This document shows positions 44,329-53,181 of a stretch of 64,000 nucleotides of DNA, one piece after another (within the stretch, counting starts at the first letter, position 1; each line of letters starts with the position of its first letter). The translations under genes were made by a program, and so were the position numbers. The notes under the pieces are model-generated. The model had not been told where the DNA came from and did not search any database. It saw only the letters and a program-made list of their open reading frames with translations. Source of the stretch: Candidatus Omnitrophota bacterium (GTDB lineage Bacteria > Hinthialibacterota > Hinthialibacteria > Hinthialibacterales > Hinthialibacteraceae); the NCBI GenBank assembly GCA_013177805.1, contig JABLXU010000001.1, forward strand, positions 145,267-209,266, in the 5' to 3' direction.

Positions 44329-44961
44329 TTAACTGTCTCCCAGAGCCTGATCTTCCGGCCAGTCGAGGCACCGGACGATGGCTGGTTCGATTTCACGGTA
44401 CCGCCAACCGCTTTCGGGGCACGTCATGATTCCATCCCCGTCCGGCCGGGGCAGACGGTGGCCGTGACGGCTCATCCATCCGGCCCGGCGCGCCGGGACC
44501 CCGATCATGAGGGCGTAATCGGGAACATCACTGGTCACGACAGCCCCCGCGGCGATAAAAGCGTACCGGCCGATGGTATGGCCGCAGACAATGGTGGCGT
44601 TGGCGCCCACGGACGCGCCCCGCCGGATCAGCGTTTGTTCATACAAATGATGACGGACGATCTGGCTGCGGGGATTGGTCACGTTTGTCAAAACGCAGGA
44701 AGGGCCGAGAAAGACATCGTCCTCGATGATACAGCCGGTATACAAGGAAACATTGTTTTGGATTTTCACATTGTCGCCAATGATCACGTCACTCGCGACA
44801 TGAACGTTTTGCCCTAAAATGCAGCGCCGGCCGATCCGGGCGTTTTTCATGATATGGCAAAAATGCCAAATTTTGGTGCCTTCGCCGATTTCACAGGGTT
44901 CATCCACATAGGCGGATTCATGAACAAAGAAGTTATTCGCAGGATGTGTCATGCCACACAC
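44329..44961 (-). CDS. Left-handed beta-helix N-acetyltransferase, WbpD-like
   Basis: 210 residues (or from ATG 44952). Hexapeptide repeats such as VHESAYVDEPCEIGEGTKIW, NARIGRRCILGQNVHVASDV, IIGDNVKIQNNVSLYTG and GRYAFIAAGAVVTSDVPDYA build a left-handed beta helix, and IWHFCHIM holds the catalytic His. WbpD-type enzymes acetylate the 3-amino group of UDP-GlcNAc3NA to give the 2,3-diacetamido sugar. The C-terminal tail (CPESGWRYREIEPA) is typical of this subgroup. Its neighbour is the WbpB-like dehydrogenase. Confidence 0.9.
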   Translation of the reverse strand: MCGMTHPANNFFVHESAYVDEPCEIGEGTKIWHFCHIMKNARIGRRCILGQNVHVASDVIIGDNVKIQNNVSLYTGCIIEDDVFLGPSCVLTNVTNPRSQIVRHHLYEQTLIRRGASVGANATIVCGHTIGRYAFIAAGAVVTSDVPDYALMIGVPARRAGWMSRHGHRLPRPDGDGIMTCPESGWRYREIEPAIVRCLDWPEDQALGDS

Positions 44962-44992
44962 TCACATTTCCCGGCGCGCATCCAGAAGCCGG

Positions 44993-46012
44993 CTATACCA
45001 AAACCATCTCCCCATTCGCTTTCAGCGATTGGCCCGCTTTTTCTAACACTCGAATCACCCGCAGGCCGTCGCGGCCGTCGCTGCGGGGCGTTTGTCCGGT
45101 TTGCACGCAATCCACAAAATGCTGCAGTTCCTTGTTCAACGGTTCATAGGTATCGATGACCGGGATATGGATTTCGCCATGCCGGACGGATATGGCTTCG
45201 ATGCTGTTGGCGTTGGACCATTGAACGGTCGCGCTTTTGTCATACACCCGGATTTTTTCGCTGGGGTGCATGTCGTCGAACACCGCCATTTTTTTGGAAC
45301 CCACCACAACCAATTTCCGTTCCTTATGCGGGTCGAGCCAGGAGACATGGATTTGCGCCATACGGCCTTGAGGAAATTGGAGATAGACGAACACCACGTC
45401 TTCGATTCCCGGTTGCAACAAGGCCTGGCCGGAGGCGGTGACTCTCTCGGGTTCGCAATCCAATAAATAGAGAATAACAGAAATATCATGAGGAGCTAGC
45501 GACCAGAGGGCGTTTTCATCGTTGCGGACCACACCAAGATTGAGGCGTTTGGAGTACAGATAGAGCAAATCGCCCAGTTCACCGCTTTCAATCAAGGATT
45601 TCAGATACTGGACGGCCGGGTGGTATTCCAGCAAATGCCCTACCATCAATGTCCGGCCGGCCGCCTCGGCTTGCTGGACCAAGGTTTCGGCCTCGGCCGC
45701 CGTCAAGGTCATGGGTTTTTCGACGTAAACGTGTTTGCCGGCCTGAATCGCCGCCGAAGCCATCGCAAAGTGTTGCGGAGCCGGGGTGGCTAATAAGACG
45801 GCGTCGAGATTTTCTTCAGAAAGTAGATCATCATAGGAAGCATAGGGTTTCGCGTTCGGATATTGCGGCGAAAACTTTTGTAAAACAGAGGAGTTGGTAT
45901 CGCAAATCGCCTTTAGATCCGCGTTTGGAATTTGACTGCTCACGCGCAAAATATTCTTCCCCCAACCGCCCAAACCGACGCAGGCTATTTTGACTTTATG
46001 CACGGGTTCCAC
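44993..46012 (-). CDS. Gfo/Idh/MocA-type oxidoreductase, WbpB-like
   Basis: 339 residues. Rossmann fold KIACVGLGGWGKNILRV, then AVLLATPAPQHF, the EKP signature (GKHVYVEKPMTLTAAEA) and GHLLEYHPAVQYLKSLIESG. In the 2,3-diacetamido-uronic acid pathway WbpB oxidises C3 of UDP-GlcNAcA with NAD. Adjacent WbpD-, then WbpE- and WbpI-like genes fit. The dehydrogenase WbpA that makes UDP-GlcNAcA is not in the window. Confidence 0.88.
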   Translation of the reverse strand: MEPVHKVKIACVGLGGWGKNILRVSSQIPNADLKAICDTNSSVLQKFSPQYPNAKPYASYDDLLSEENLDAVLLATPAPQHFAMASAAIQAGKHVYVEKPMTLTAAEAETLVQQAEAAGRTLMVGHLLEYHPAVQYLKSLIESGELGDLLYLYSKRLNLGVVRNDENALWSLAPHDISVILYLLDCEPERVTASGQALLQPGIEDVVFVYLQFPQGRMAQIHVSWLDPHKERKLVVVGSKKMAVFDDMHPSEKIRVYDKSATVQWSNANSIEAISVRHGEIHIPVIDTYEPLNKELQHFVDCVQTGQTPRSDGRDGLRVIRVLEKAGQSLKANGEMVLV

Positions 46013-46123
46013 TCCATTCCCAACGTTCCATTGACACCAATTGTAGATACACCAAAAACTTTAGTTTGTTTTACCGGATCTGTTTACTCATAGCAGAACA
46101 ATGGTGGATTCCGGCTTTTGCGA

Positions 46124-46199
46124 GTTTCCCTCACCCTTCCCTTTCCCAGAAGGAAAGGGGAATCCGAAGGTTCTCTCCCGCAGAGAGAGGGGATTTGGG
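46124..46199. repeat. Dispersed hairpin repeat, family A copy 4 (extended)
   Basis: TTTCCCTCACCC then CCTTTCCC AGA AGGAAAGGGGAA, followed by a second unit with TTCTCTCCC GCAG AGAGAGGGGA. Lies between the WbpB-like and ligase-like genes. Confidence 0.65.
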
Positions 46200-46217
46200 A
46201 GTAGTGTTTATCGATGA

Positions 46218-48275
46218 TTACGGTTTTTCCGGGTAGACGTGCCGGAAGCCGTAATACCGTATCCCCGCGGCGTGGCGGGATTGGCTGCGCAGGAAATTGC
46301 CTTGCCAAGCCACTTTTTCCGGGAGGATCAAAACGTTAAGGATTTCACCCTCGTGGCCCGGGACGGTCACGAACAGGCTCTCGATACGGTCCGGCGATGT
46401 GAGATTCACCCCGCCGCCGGCCACGATGCGGTTGTATGAATCGACAATATTTACTTTCACATATTGGGGATTGTCCGGGCTGACCGTTTCCAACGCGGAC
46501 CGGAGGCGGAATTCGACCGTCGCCGGGGAGGAAGGCATGTATATTTTCTCCCGTAAGATCCGGCCGGCGAGCAAAAACCGGTGTCCGTTGTCATCGAAGC
46601 CATACCCATAGGTTTCGCTGAGGGTATTTTGAATCCCCAGGCCGGCCAGGCGGGCTTCCGTGAGCGAAAGCGCCCATAAGGTTCCCTGGGAGATGAGCAT
46701 GAAACCCGCGAGGAGGAAAAGCGCGGCGGGTTTAGCCAGCCGGGTCAGGCCATCCGCCAGAAAACGGGGCAGCGGTCCCGCGAGGCCGGTTCCCAGAAGG
46801 AGCGCGAAAAGCCATAAAATTTCCTGTTGCAGGAGGGATTGTCCCACCCCATTGCAGAACCAGAAGGTGATCAAACCCAATGAAATCCCTCGCAGCGCCA
46901 CCGAACCGTTACTCCACAGCCAGAGCGGGATCATCAATAATCCCCCGGCGACCCCCAGCGCCGGCCATCCCAATTCGGAGGGCAATTGCAACCAATAAAA
47001 ATGATTGTTTTCCATGATAGGGATCGCTTGGTAGAGGGGAAATCCCGTGAGGCGGTAGTACGTCCCCGTACCCATTCCCGCACCGAAAGAATCTTTGAAC
47101 ATATTGAGGGCTGCTTGCCACAATTTGAAGCGGGCAACCAACGTCAAGGACGAACCGGGTGATTTGTAATCTTCCTCGGTGAAATATTGCTGAGTGACGG
47201 CCAGATCGTTGGTCAGGCGTTCGATCTTGTCCGTAATCCGAGGGGAGAGGGCGGAAGCCGAAGCCCAGATCAACGAGACGAATACCAGGGCGGCCAAGCC
47301 CCATTGCCATTGCCGCCGCAGGGCCACCGGCTCTTTCCACACTTTCAAGCCCAAATAAGCCGCGCCCAAAACCACGCCCAGAATCATCACGGCGCGGGAA
47401 GCGGATAACAGGATGCCCAAAATGTACAAGCCACTTAGCAGAATCCGGAGGAAGGAGGAAAAGGAAAACCGGCCTTGCGGTGTTTGCCCTGCGGTCATGG
47501 CCAACGCGACCAGGCAAAAACTGGCAAACGCCTCGTTTTCGTGGAAAGTGCTCTGGATGTAATACGCCGGATTTCCTCCCTTGGAATATCCCACTCCAAA
47601 GGCGGCCTGGATAATCGCGTACACCACCACCACCGCCATCGAAATGCAAAACGCCCGGATCAAACGGGGAAGCACCCATTCTTGATCGATCAACCGCTGC
47701 CCGAAATACACGAAACTCAGCGCCAGCAGCACCCGCAGGGCGACGGTGAGCGGGAAAAACTCGTCCGCCATGCCCCATACCGGGGCGAACGCCAACTTGA
47801 CCGCCAGGAGTGGGAGCGGGATTGGGGGGGAGGTGGCCAAATTCCGGTACAAGGCTGGAAATATCCCCGTTACCGCCAGAATCGCCCACAGGCCGAAAAT
47901 TCCCAGCAGCAGCCGTTCGGCGGGAGTGCGGGCTTTTGGCGCAAGAGGGAACCGTTTGGGCGCGATATCGCCCAAAACCACCTTCCAAGTCCAGCCCCAT
48001 AAAACCGAGACCAAAACGATCTCCGCGTAAGGCAGATATGGCGGCGCATTGTCCCCTAAATATATGGTCAGATGCCTGCCCAGGGAGAGGGTCAGGGGCG
48101 TCAGAAAAATGGCGGTGACGGCTCCCTGCCCCGGATGGCGGCATGCCAAAGCGGTCAAGAGGGCGATTAAAACCGCGGCGATCCCATTCGCGGGAAACGG
48201 TTGGAGCACGTAGGAAAGGAGGTACCACAAACACAGCCCGAACGATACTCCATGGAAAAGCCGGATGGGCCTCAT
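46218..48275 (-). CDS. O-antigen ligase/polymerase family membrane protein
   Basis: 685 residues, unusually long for the family. About a dozen helices (LWYLLSYVLQPFPANGIAAV, LLSGLYILGILLSASRAVMI with the conserved SASR before a helix). A large external loop carries SLTLVARFKLWQAALNMFKD and PIMENNHFYWLQLPSELGWP, whose N-H-x-x-W-L-Q pattern is the Wzy_C/WaaL signature. The last 150 residues are a soluble beta-rich domain (ATVEFRLRSALETVSPDNPQ). It either polymerises or attaches the glycan; a second Wzy-like gene at 33-34 kb leaves ligase as the better guess. Confidence 0.8.
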   Translation of the reverse strand: MRPIRLFHGVSFGLCLWYLLSYVLQPFPANGIAAVLIALLTALACRHPGQGAVTAIFLTPLTLSLGRHLTIYLGDNAPPYLPYAEIVLVSVLWGWTWKVVLGDIAPKRFPLAPKARTPAERLLLGIFGLWAILAVTGIFPALYRNLATSPPIPLPLLAVKLAFAPVWGMADEFFPLTVALRVLLALSFVYFGQRLIDQEWVLPRLIRAFCISMAVVVVYAIIQAAFGVGYSKGGNPAYYIQSTFHENEAFASFCLVALAMTAGQTPQGRFSFSSFLRILLSGLYILGILLSASRAVMILGVVLGAAYLGLKVWKEPVALRRQWQWGLAALVFVSLIWASASALSPRITDKIERLTNDLAVTQQYFTEEDYKSPGSSLTLVARFKLWQAALNMFKDSFGAGMGTGTYYRLTGFPLYQAIPIMENNHFYWLQLPSELGWPALGVAGGLLMIPLWLWSNGSVALRGISLGLITFWFCNGVGQSLLQQEILWLFALLLGTGLAGPLPRFLADGLTRLAKPAALFLLAGFMLISQGTLWALSLTEARLAGLGIQNTLSETYGYGFDDNGHRFLLAGRILREKIYMPSSPATVEFRLRSALETVSPDNPQYVKVNIVDSYNRIVAGGGVNLTSPDRIESLFVTVPGHEGEILNVLILPEKVAWQGNFLRSQSRHAAGIRYYGFRHVYPEKP

Positions 48276-48366
48276 GTGAACAGCGTGACTATTTTATACG
48301 GATAAGATTTATACGGATAAGAATTCAAACGGATAAGAACGAATTTTCGATTTCATTTGTAGAGGA

Positions 48367-48405
48367 TTTCCCTCACCCTGACCCTCTCCCGGAGGGAGAG
48401 GGGAT
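48367..48405. repeat. Dispersed hairpin repeat, family A copy 5
   Basis: TTTCCCTCACCC then CCCTCTCCC GGA GGGAGAGGGG. Upstream of it the bases 48296-48335 contain three near-repeats of ACGGATAAGA. Confidence 0.7.
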
Positions 48406-48507
48406 TGGGGGATAAATCTGCCGGCCAGGCTGATAGAAAAACAGACGGACAAACTTAAAAAAGGACGCAATTCCCAGATGAGCCTTCATTGCTCCCGTTT
48501 TTTATCT

Positions 48508-48553
48508 CCCAGGGTTTACGCCCCGGGCTATTCTCATGCCGCGCCGATGGCGC
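48508..48553. repeat. Dispersed repeat, family B copy 2
   Basis: CCCAGGG TTTACG CCCCGGG, then GGGCTATTCTCATG and the hairpin GCGCC GAT GGCGC. Copies at 13947 and 53121 share GGCTATTC followed by a small hairpin. Confidence 0.5.
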
Positions 48554-48588
48554 ATCAATGCTGCACGCAAGCCCGGTAAATCGGTATC

Positions 48589-49839
48589 TTAACCCTTGAC
48601 GTATTCCCGCAGGGTTTTCCAATACTCTTTCATGACGATGAACAGACAGGCGAAGAAAAAGACGCCGATGAAGGTCAGGACAGAAAATTTAACCGTTCCT
48701 TTGCTGGCCGGTTCGACAAAGGGTTCATCCAAGATCATGATCGAGCGGGCCTGTTTTTGGGCCTCGATCTGCGCGGCGGCCAGTTGTTTGTTGAACAATT
48801 CGGCCCGGCTCCGCAGCATCGCGAGTTGTTGCTGGTAGTCATCCACTTTGAATTTCAAGTTTTCATAATCGGAAAGGGCGGGAAAAACGCCATCTTCATC
48901 TTTCCCTTCCAACAACCGCTGGAGGGATTCGCGCATGGTCTCCAAGGTTTTCTGGAGAGGGATGAGTTGCACGTTGCCTTCACCTAGTTCTTCCCGCTTG
49001 CGGATGAGTTCGTTTTCCGCAGTTAGGATGTCTTGCTTCAGTTTGCCCAGCAAGGCGGTTCCGGCCGTGAACTGGTTCCCCAGGTCGGTGATGTTGTTCC
49101 GCGAAGCGAATTGGATGTATTCCGATGAAATGACTTGGATGGCTTTGGTGACGTCATCGATCCATTTTTTGATTTGCAAAACGGATTCTTCCGCGCGCTT
49201 CCGCATGAGGTCTTTGAAATAGCCGTTGGTTTCGTCGATCCCCGCGTTGACGATGACCTCGCTCAGTGTGGGATCCGGGGTTTCGGCTTTCAATTCCAAT
49301 CCCACCTGCCGGATTTCCCGTACGGAATAGACATTGTTCAATTTTTTCAGGCAATCCCGTTCGTCTACACATTCCCACCGGGTCAGCAAGTTGTTCTTGT
49401 TGATAATCCCCCGCTTGACCTGGGAGGATTCCGCCAGTGTTTTGATCTGGCTGAGTTGGGACGCGAAGGGCAGGCTTAGAGTCTCTGTATCCGCTGATTT
49501 CAATTGAACTAGATCAATCGAGGTCAAATCCCGCATGACATCGGGAGCGATGACGGCCGTGCAGACATAGAGCCGGGGAGAGAAGAACAAGTAAGCACCC
49601 ACCACGGCCGCCGCCAGGCAGGAAACCAGGATGATGGATCTCATCCGCGGCATCAGGATGCTGACAAGGCGGACGAGGGATTCATCGATGAAAAAATCCT
49701 CTTCCTCCCGCAACCGGCCGCTTTCAGGATACTCGTTTTCATCCCGGGGTGGATGCCGGAGAGGAGAAGCGGGAGTCTCAACGGGCGATTGAGAATTGGG
49801 GGATTTTTGGGGCGCGGTCTTGGTCGATTTTTGATTCAT
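48589..49839 (-). CDS. Wzz/PCP-type chain-length regulator
   Basis: 416 residues. Two membrane helices frame a large periplasmic part: one near residue 68 (RSIILVSCLAAAVVGAYLFF) and one near the C-terminus (FSVLTFIGVFFFACLFIVMK). The region between is long coiled coil (TAENELIRKREELGEG, YQQQLAMLRSRAELFNKQLA) and ends with ILDEPFVEPASKGTVKF, the proline-rich hinge typical of Wzz proteins. The N-terminal 60 residues are Pro/Glu-rich and cytoplasmic. No kinase domain, so it is a PCP-1-like regulator of polymer length. Confidence 0.88.
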   Translation of the reverse strand: MNQKSTKTAPQKSPNSQSPVETPASPLRHPPRDENEYPESGRLREEEDFFIDESLVRLVSILMPRMRSIILVSCLAAAVVGAYLFFSPRLYVCTAVIAPDVMRDLTSIDLVQLKSADTETLSLPFASQLSQIKTLAESSQVKRGIINKNNLLTRWECVDERDCLKKLNNVYSVREIRQVGLELKAETPDPTLSEVIVNAGIDETNGYFKDLMRKRAEESVLQIKKWIDDVTKAIQVISSEYIQFASRNNITDLGNQFTAGTALLGKLKQDILTAENELIRKREELGEGNVQLIPLQKTLETMRESLQRLLEGKDEDGVFPALSDYENLKFKVDDYQQQLAMLRSRAELFNKQLAAAQIEAQKQARSIMILDEPFVEPASKGTVKFSVLTFIGVFFFACLFIVMKEYWKTLREYVKG

Positions 49840-50007
49840 GAATCCGCCTAGGTCAATTAATTTACATAATATTAATTTATATTTTCAGAATGGTTTATTT
49901 TTGGAACAGGGACAGGCTTCGCCCCCATCATGGTAACCCGTTTTACCATGACTAACTTACTGATTCTAAATAACTTATATCGTTTCGACCACCCGCGGCG
50001 CCGAGGT

Positions 50008-50670
50008 TTACATGATTTCGACGTGCTCGGCGTCGACCTCTATCGTAATGCTTTGGCCAATGGTTTCAACATCCAGAATCACCCGGCATTTCCCTGAGCG
50101 CTTGATCACTTTTCCGATCAAGCCCATGCCCGGTCCGGACACGATCCGGCACAAAATTCCGGTTTTCAAGGCCTTGTAGGGATCGATTTTCAATCCCGAA
50201 TGAAGCGCCCGCAGAACCTGTTGCAATTCGTGTTTGAGTTGTTCCTGGTTATCCACTTCGATAACGCGGGCGGTGCGGCCGGTCTGCACGACGGCACGCC
50301 GTTCCTGTTGGCCGCCACCGAAAAACAGATAGCCGGGAAACAGGGGAACCTTCGTCAACCTCCGGCGGTTCTTGATTTTCCGGTGCCGGTCGACCATAGG
50401 CAAGAAATACGGGATTTGGACCGCACGAAGGTCCTGCGAAAGTTTACGCTCCTGGTGTGGTTTCATATGGACAACCCACCATTGCAGATCGGAGTCAAAC
50501 GACTCGAAATTATAGACGGTGTCGATCGCATCCATACGGATCGGTGTTTCCAGAAGCGAACGGCTTCCTATCGGATTTGCAGAATCATCTTGATGATATA
50601 GTGCTTGCGGATTGGGATCAAGCACCTGCGTCCATTTTCCTTGACGGATTAGTCCATACAATCGATTCAA
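50008..50670 (-). CDS. NusG paralogue (RfaH/UpxY-like antiterminator)
   Basis: 220 residues. A non-conserved 60-residue N-terminus precedes an NGN domain (WWVVHMKPHQERKLSQDLRA, FPGYLFFGGG, RVIEVDNQEQLKHELQQVL) and a C-terminal KOW domain (GPGMGLIGKVIKRSGKCRVI). It is the first gene of the leftward polysaccharide operon, the usual place for RfaH/UpxY factors that let RNA polymerase read long glycan operons. The extra N-terminus is unusual. No clear ops-like element was found. Confidence 0.88.
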   Translation of the reverse strand: MNRLYGLIRQGKWTQVLDPNPQALYHQDDSANPIGSRSLLETPIRMDAIDTVYNFESFDSDLQWWVVHMKPHQERKLSQDLRAVQIPYFLPMVDRHRKIKNRRRLTKVPLFPGYLFFGGGQQERRAVVQTGRTARVIEVDNQEQLKHELQQVLRALHSGLKIDPYKALKTGILCRIVSGPGMGLIGKVIKRSGKCRVILDVETIGQSITIEVDAEHVEIM

Positions 50671-50798
50671 ATCATTAAAATAAATTTATCATATTCATAA
50701 TTTTTGTTATTTTGTGCAACATTTTCCGGCTATAGACAAGGGAGAAGTCATCCATTGGCTCGATGGCAGAGAAGGGCTGCTATTCGCTCTAGTTTTTC

Positions 50799-50836
50799 GC
50801 CCTAACAAGGGGACCCTCTCCCAGGGGGAAAGGGAA
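50799..50836. repeat. Dispersed hairpin repeat, family A copy 6
   Basis: CCCTCTCCC AGGG GGAAAGGGAATT with a degenerate left arm (CGCCCTAACAAGGGG). Confidence 0.55.
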
Positions 50837-50855
50837 TTGATTACTTTGATTCCGG

Positions 50856-52862
50856 TTAAGGAGTGTTTCCTCCTACGGTGACCGCATAATCCCGGGTATT
50901 GCGAAATTGCGCGGGCATCCGCTTTTGCAACGTTTCGATCTTTTGCCGGATTTCGCTGGAATCTTTCCCCATCCGGTCGTATAGATCCGCCAGGTGCGAC
51001 CACCCCATGGTATCGTTGGGATGATATTTCACTGCCAGTTGCAGCGATTCAAGAGCCTTTTCGTTTTCATTGGCTAGCAGATGCAAGGTCGCTTGGTTGA
51101 CCAAACTTTCCAGATCCCACGGAACGAGCCGCAATGTTTTTTGCACCACCGCCCGGGCCTCTTCCAGCCGGTTTTGTTTCATATACGCGTACTGCAAGGT
51201 GACAAGGAAACGGGCGGTTTCCGGGTGGAGGCTGACGTGGGATTCAGCCAAGCGGACGGCCTGTTCGAGATCGATGTCATGGATCAGCATGAAACGGATG
51301 AGAAAATCCAGCCGTTCGCCGCTGATGTATTTTTTATGTTTGATTTTTGACCAATCAATTTGCTTGAAAGCTTCGACCGCCTCCTGATGCCGCCCTTCGT
51401 CCACCAATTTGTAGATTAAACTGTGCACGGGAGACAGGCTATCCGGCGAGTATTTCACTTCGCGGTACCAGAATTGAACCGGATCCAGATAATCGAAGTT
51501 GCGGCGCACTGTCAGGTAACCAAAAAGCACAGTGAACGCGGCGAAAAACGCCACGGTCCGCTTTTGAACAACCGGATTGCGGTTTTGCCAAGCCATCCAA
51601 ACGATCGACTCCACGGCTATCCCCACTCCGATAAGGGGCAAATAGAGCCGCCGTTCGGCGATCAGGTCCCAGAGAGGAATAAATGACGATGTGGGCGCCA
51701 GGGTGAGGAAAAACCACAGGATGCCAAATCCGATTTCCGGCCGCTTCCGTAAGAAATACGCGGCAGTGCCCACAAGGGTAAGAATGACCGCGAGGGAAAA
51801 ATACAAACGCGGATCGGTCCAACTTTCCACTGGAGGAAAGCTGGGCACGAACAGCAGTTTGAAGGGCAAAAAGACACGGGGAAGATAATAGAGAACGATA
51901 ATGCAGATTTGCGTCAGGAGATTTTCCAGCGGGGAACGGGCTTCTACGTCGGAAAAGCCAAAAACCGCGCCCAGAACCAGAATCCGGAAAACCAAATATC
52001 CCGCCACTGCCGCGATCATGGGCAAACCGTAGAGAAAAGCGCGGACGAAAATCACGCGAAGCGGTTTGCCCCGCCAAAACAGAACGAGCTGCAGTAAAAC
52101 TACCGCCGGCAAGGTCACGATAATCTCCTTGCACCCCAATCCGGCCGCGGTCAGCATTCCAACACCCAGGGATAGTCCGAAGAGCCAGCCTGTCAGCCGC
52201 AAGCCCCGGGATTGGTTCTGTTCGATGCGGATCAGTATTTTGCAGGCTAGAATCACGCCCAGAAGGAAAAAGACCGTGGCCATGACATCCGCCCGGGCGA
52301 TCAGATACGTGGTGGGCTGCGTGTTAATGGGATGAATGCCGAAAAAGAGAGCGGCGATCAAACCGAAATAGGCGGAGAAAGGATGATGGGAAGAATCGGG
52401 ATAATAGAACAGGCGCCAGAGATTTTTCACGCCAATCCACGTCAAGCCCACGGCCAGCAAATGCCAAGCGATATTGACGAGATGCATGACAGCCAAGTTG
52501 CCCGGGAAAAGATACCATTCCAGGGCAAGCGAGATCTGCACGAGTCCCCGGTTCACCAGATAATCCTTGATCACGTATCGGAGGTTGGAAAGATCCGTGA
52601 CCTGGGGATTCATGAAAATGGCGATGTAATCGTCCATGTAGGGAGGGACTTGCAATGCGGGAAGGTAGAGCAAAAAAACGATCCCGAGAAAGACGCCGAT
52701 GAAGCAGGAAGGCTGTCTCAGGAGCTGAACCCAGAAAGGAACGCTGGGGTCGTGGAGCCAGGGCCAAGACGCAGCGTCTTCTTTCCCGTCAGGCCGTATA
52801 GGAACATGTGGACTGGCGCCAGTAATCCGTTTTTTCTTCTCCGATTTTTTCGAGCGTGTCAT
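50856..52862 (-). CDS. TMTC-like membrane protein with TPR tail
   Basis: 668 residues. A basic N-terminus (MTRSKKSEKKKRI) precedes 10-11 helices. The first external loop has PYMDDYIAIFMNPQVTDL, where DD is the GT39/TMTC-type acidic pair, and FGIHPINTQPTTYLIARADV is the conserved histidine loop seen in TMTC O-mannosyltransferases. The final 150 residues are TPRs (ARAVVQKTLRLVPWDLESLV, ALESLQLAVKYHPNDTMGWS). It may glycosylate proteins from lipid-linked sugars. It is upstream of the polysaccharide operon on the same strand and could be separate. Confidence 0.75.
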   Translation of the reverse strand: MTRSKKSEKKKRITGASPHVPIRPDGKEDAASWPWLHDPSVPFWVQLLRQPSCFIGVFLGIVFLLYLPALQVPPYMDDYIAIFMNPQVTDLSNLRYVIKDYLVNRGLVQISLALEWYLFPGNLAVMHLVNIAWHLLAVGLTWIGVKNLWRLFYYPDSSHHPFSAYFGLIAALFFGIHPINTQPTTYLIARADVMATVFFLLGVILACKILIRIEQNQSRGLRLTGWLFGLSLGVGMLTAAGLGCKEIIVTLPAVVLLQLVLFWRGKPLRVIFVRAFLYGLPMIAAVAGYLVFRILVLGAVFGFSDVEARSPLENLLTQICIIVLYYLPRVFLPFKLLFVPSFPPVESWTDPRLYFSLAVILTLVGTAAYFLRKRPEIGFGILWFFLTLAPTSSFIPLWDLIAERRLYLPLIGVGIAVESIVWMAWQNRNPVVQKRTVAFFAAFTVLFGYLTVRRNFDYLDPVQFWYREVKYSPDSLSPVHSLIYKLVDEGRHQEAVEAFKQIDWSKIKHKKYISGERLDFLIRFMLIHDIDLEQAVRLAESHVSLHPETARFLVTLQYAYMKQNRLEEARAVVQKTLRLVPWDLESLVNQATLHLLANENEKALESLQLAVKYHPNDTMGWSHLADLYDRMGKDSSEIRQKIETLQKRMPAQFRNTRDYAVTVGGNTP

Positions 52863-52955
52863 TCCTATATTAAAGCCTTGAAAGAATCATAAATGCTATT
52901 TATTCCTCTAGTTGCTCGATGGTTGAGCCAAGAAGCCTTTCGCCCTCTCCAGGCT

Positions 52956-52999
52956 GCTCCCTCCCTGGCCCTTTCCCAGGGAAAAGGGCAGAGAGGGCA
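52956..52999. repeat. Dispersed hairpin repeat, family A copy 7
   Basis: TGCTCCCTCCC, then CCCTTTCCC AGGGAAAAGGG and CAGAGAGGGC: a degenerate copy. Confidence 0.55.
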
Positions 53000-53120
53000 T
53001 CGGGAAGTGTCTCCATTCCAAATCATTCCATAAATCAAAGTCTGTAAAATTTATTCATTCGAAAAAAATAGTTACGTATTCAGCCATCCCGGGGTTGATA
53101 TTGATTCTGGACGAAACTGC

Positions 53121-53155
53121 AAGTTCCCGCCTGCGGCTATTCCTTTTCACCCTCT
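53121..53155. repeat. Dispersed repeat, family B copy 3
   Basis: CGCCTGCGGCTATTC (53128-53142), identical to 13958-13972, followed by a CCCTC TAG GAGG mini-hairpin. It lies 27 bases beyond the sulfatase stop. Confidence 0.55.
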
Positions 53156-53181
53156 AGGAGGATGACATCTTATTTTTTCCC

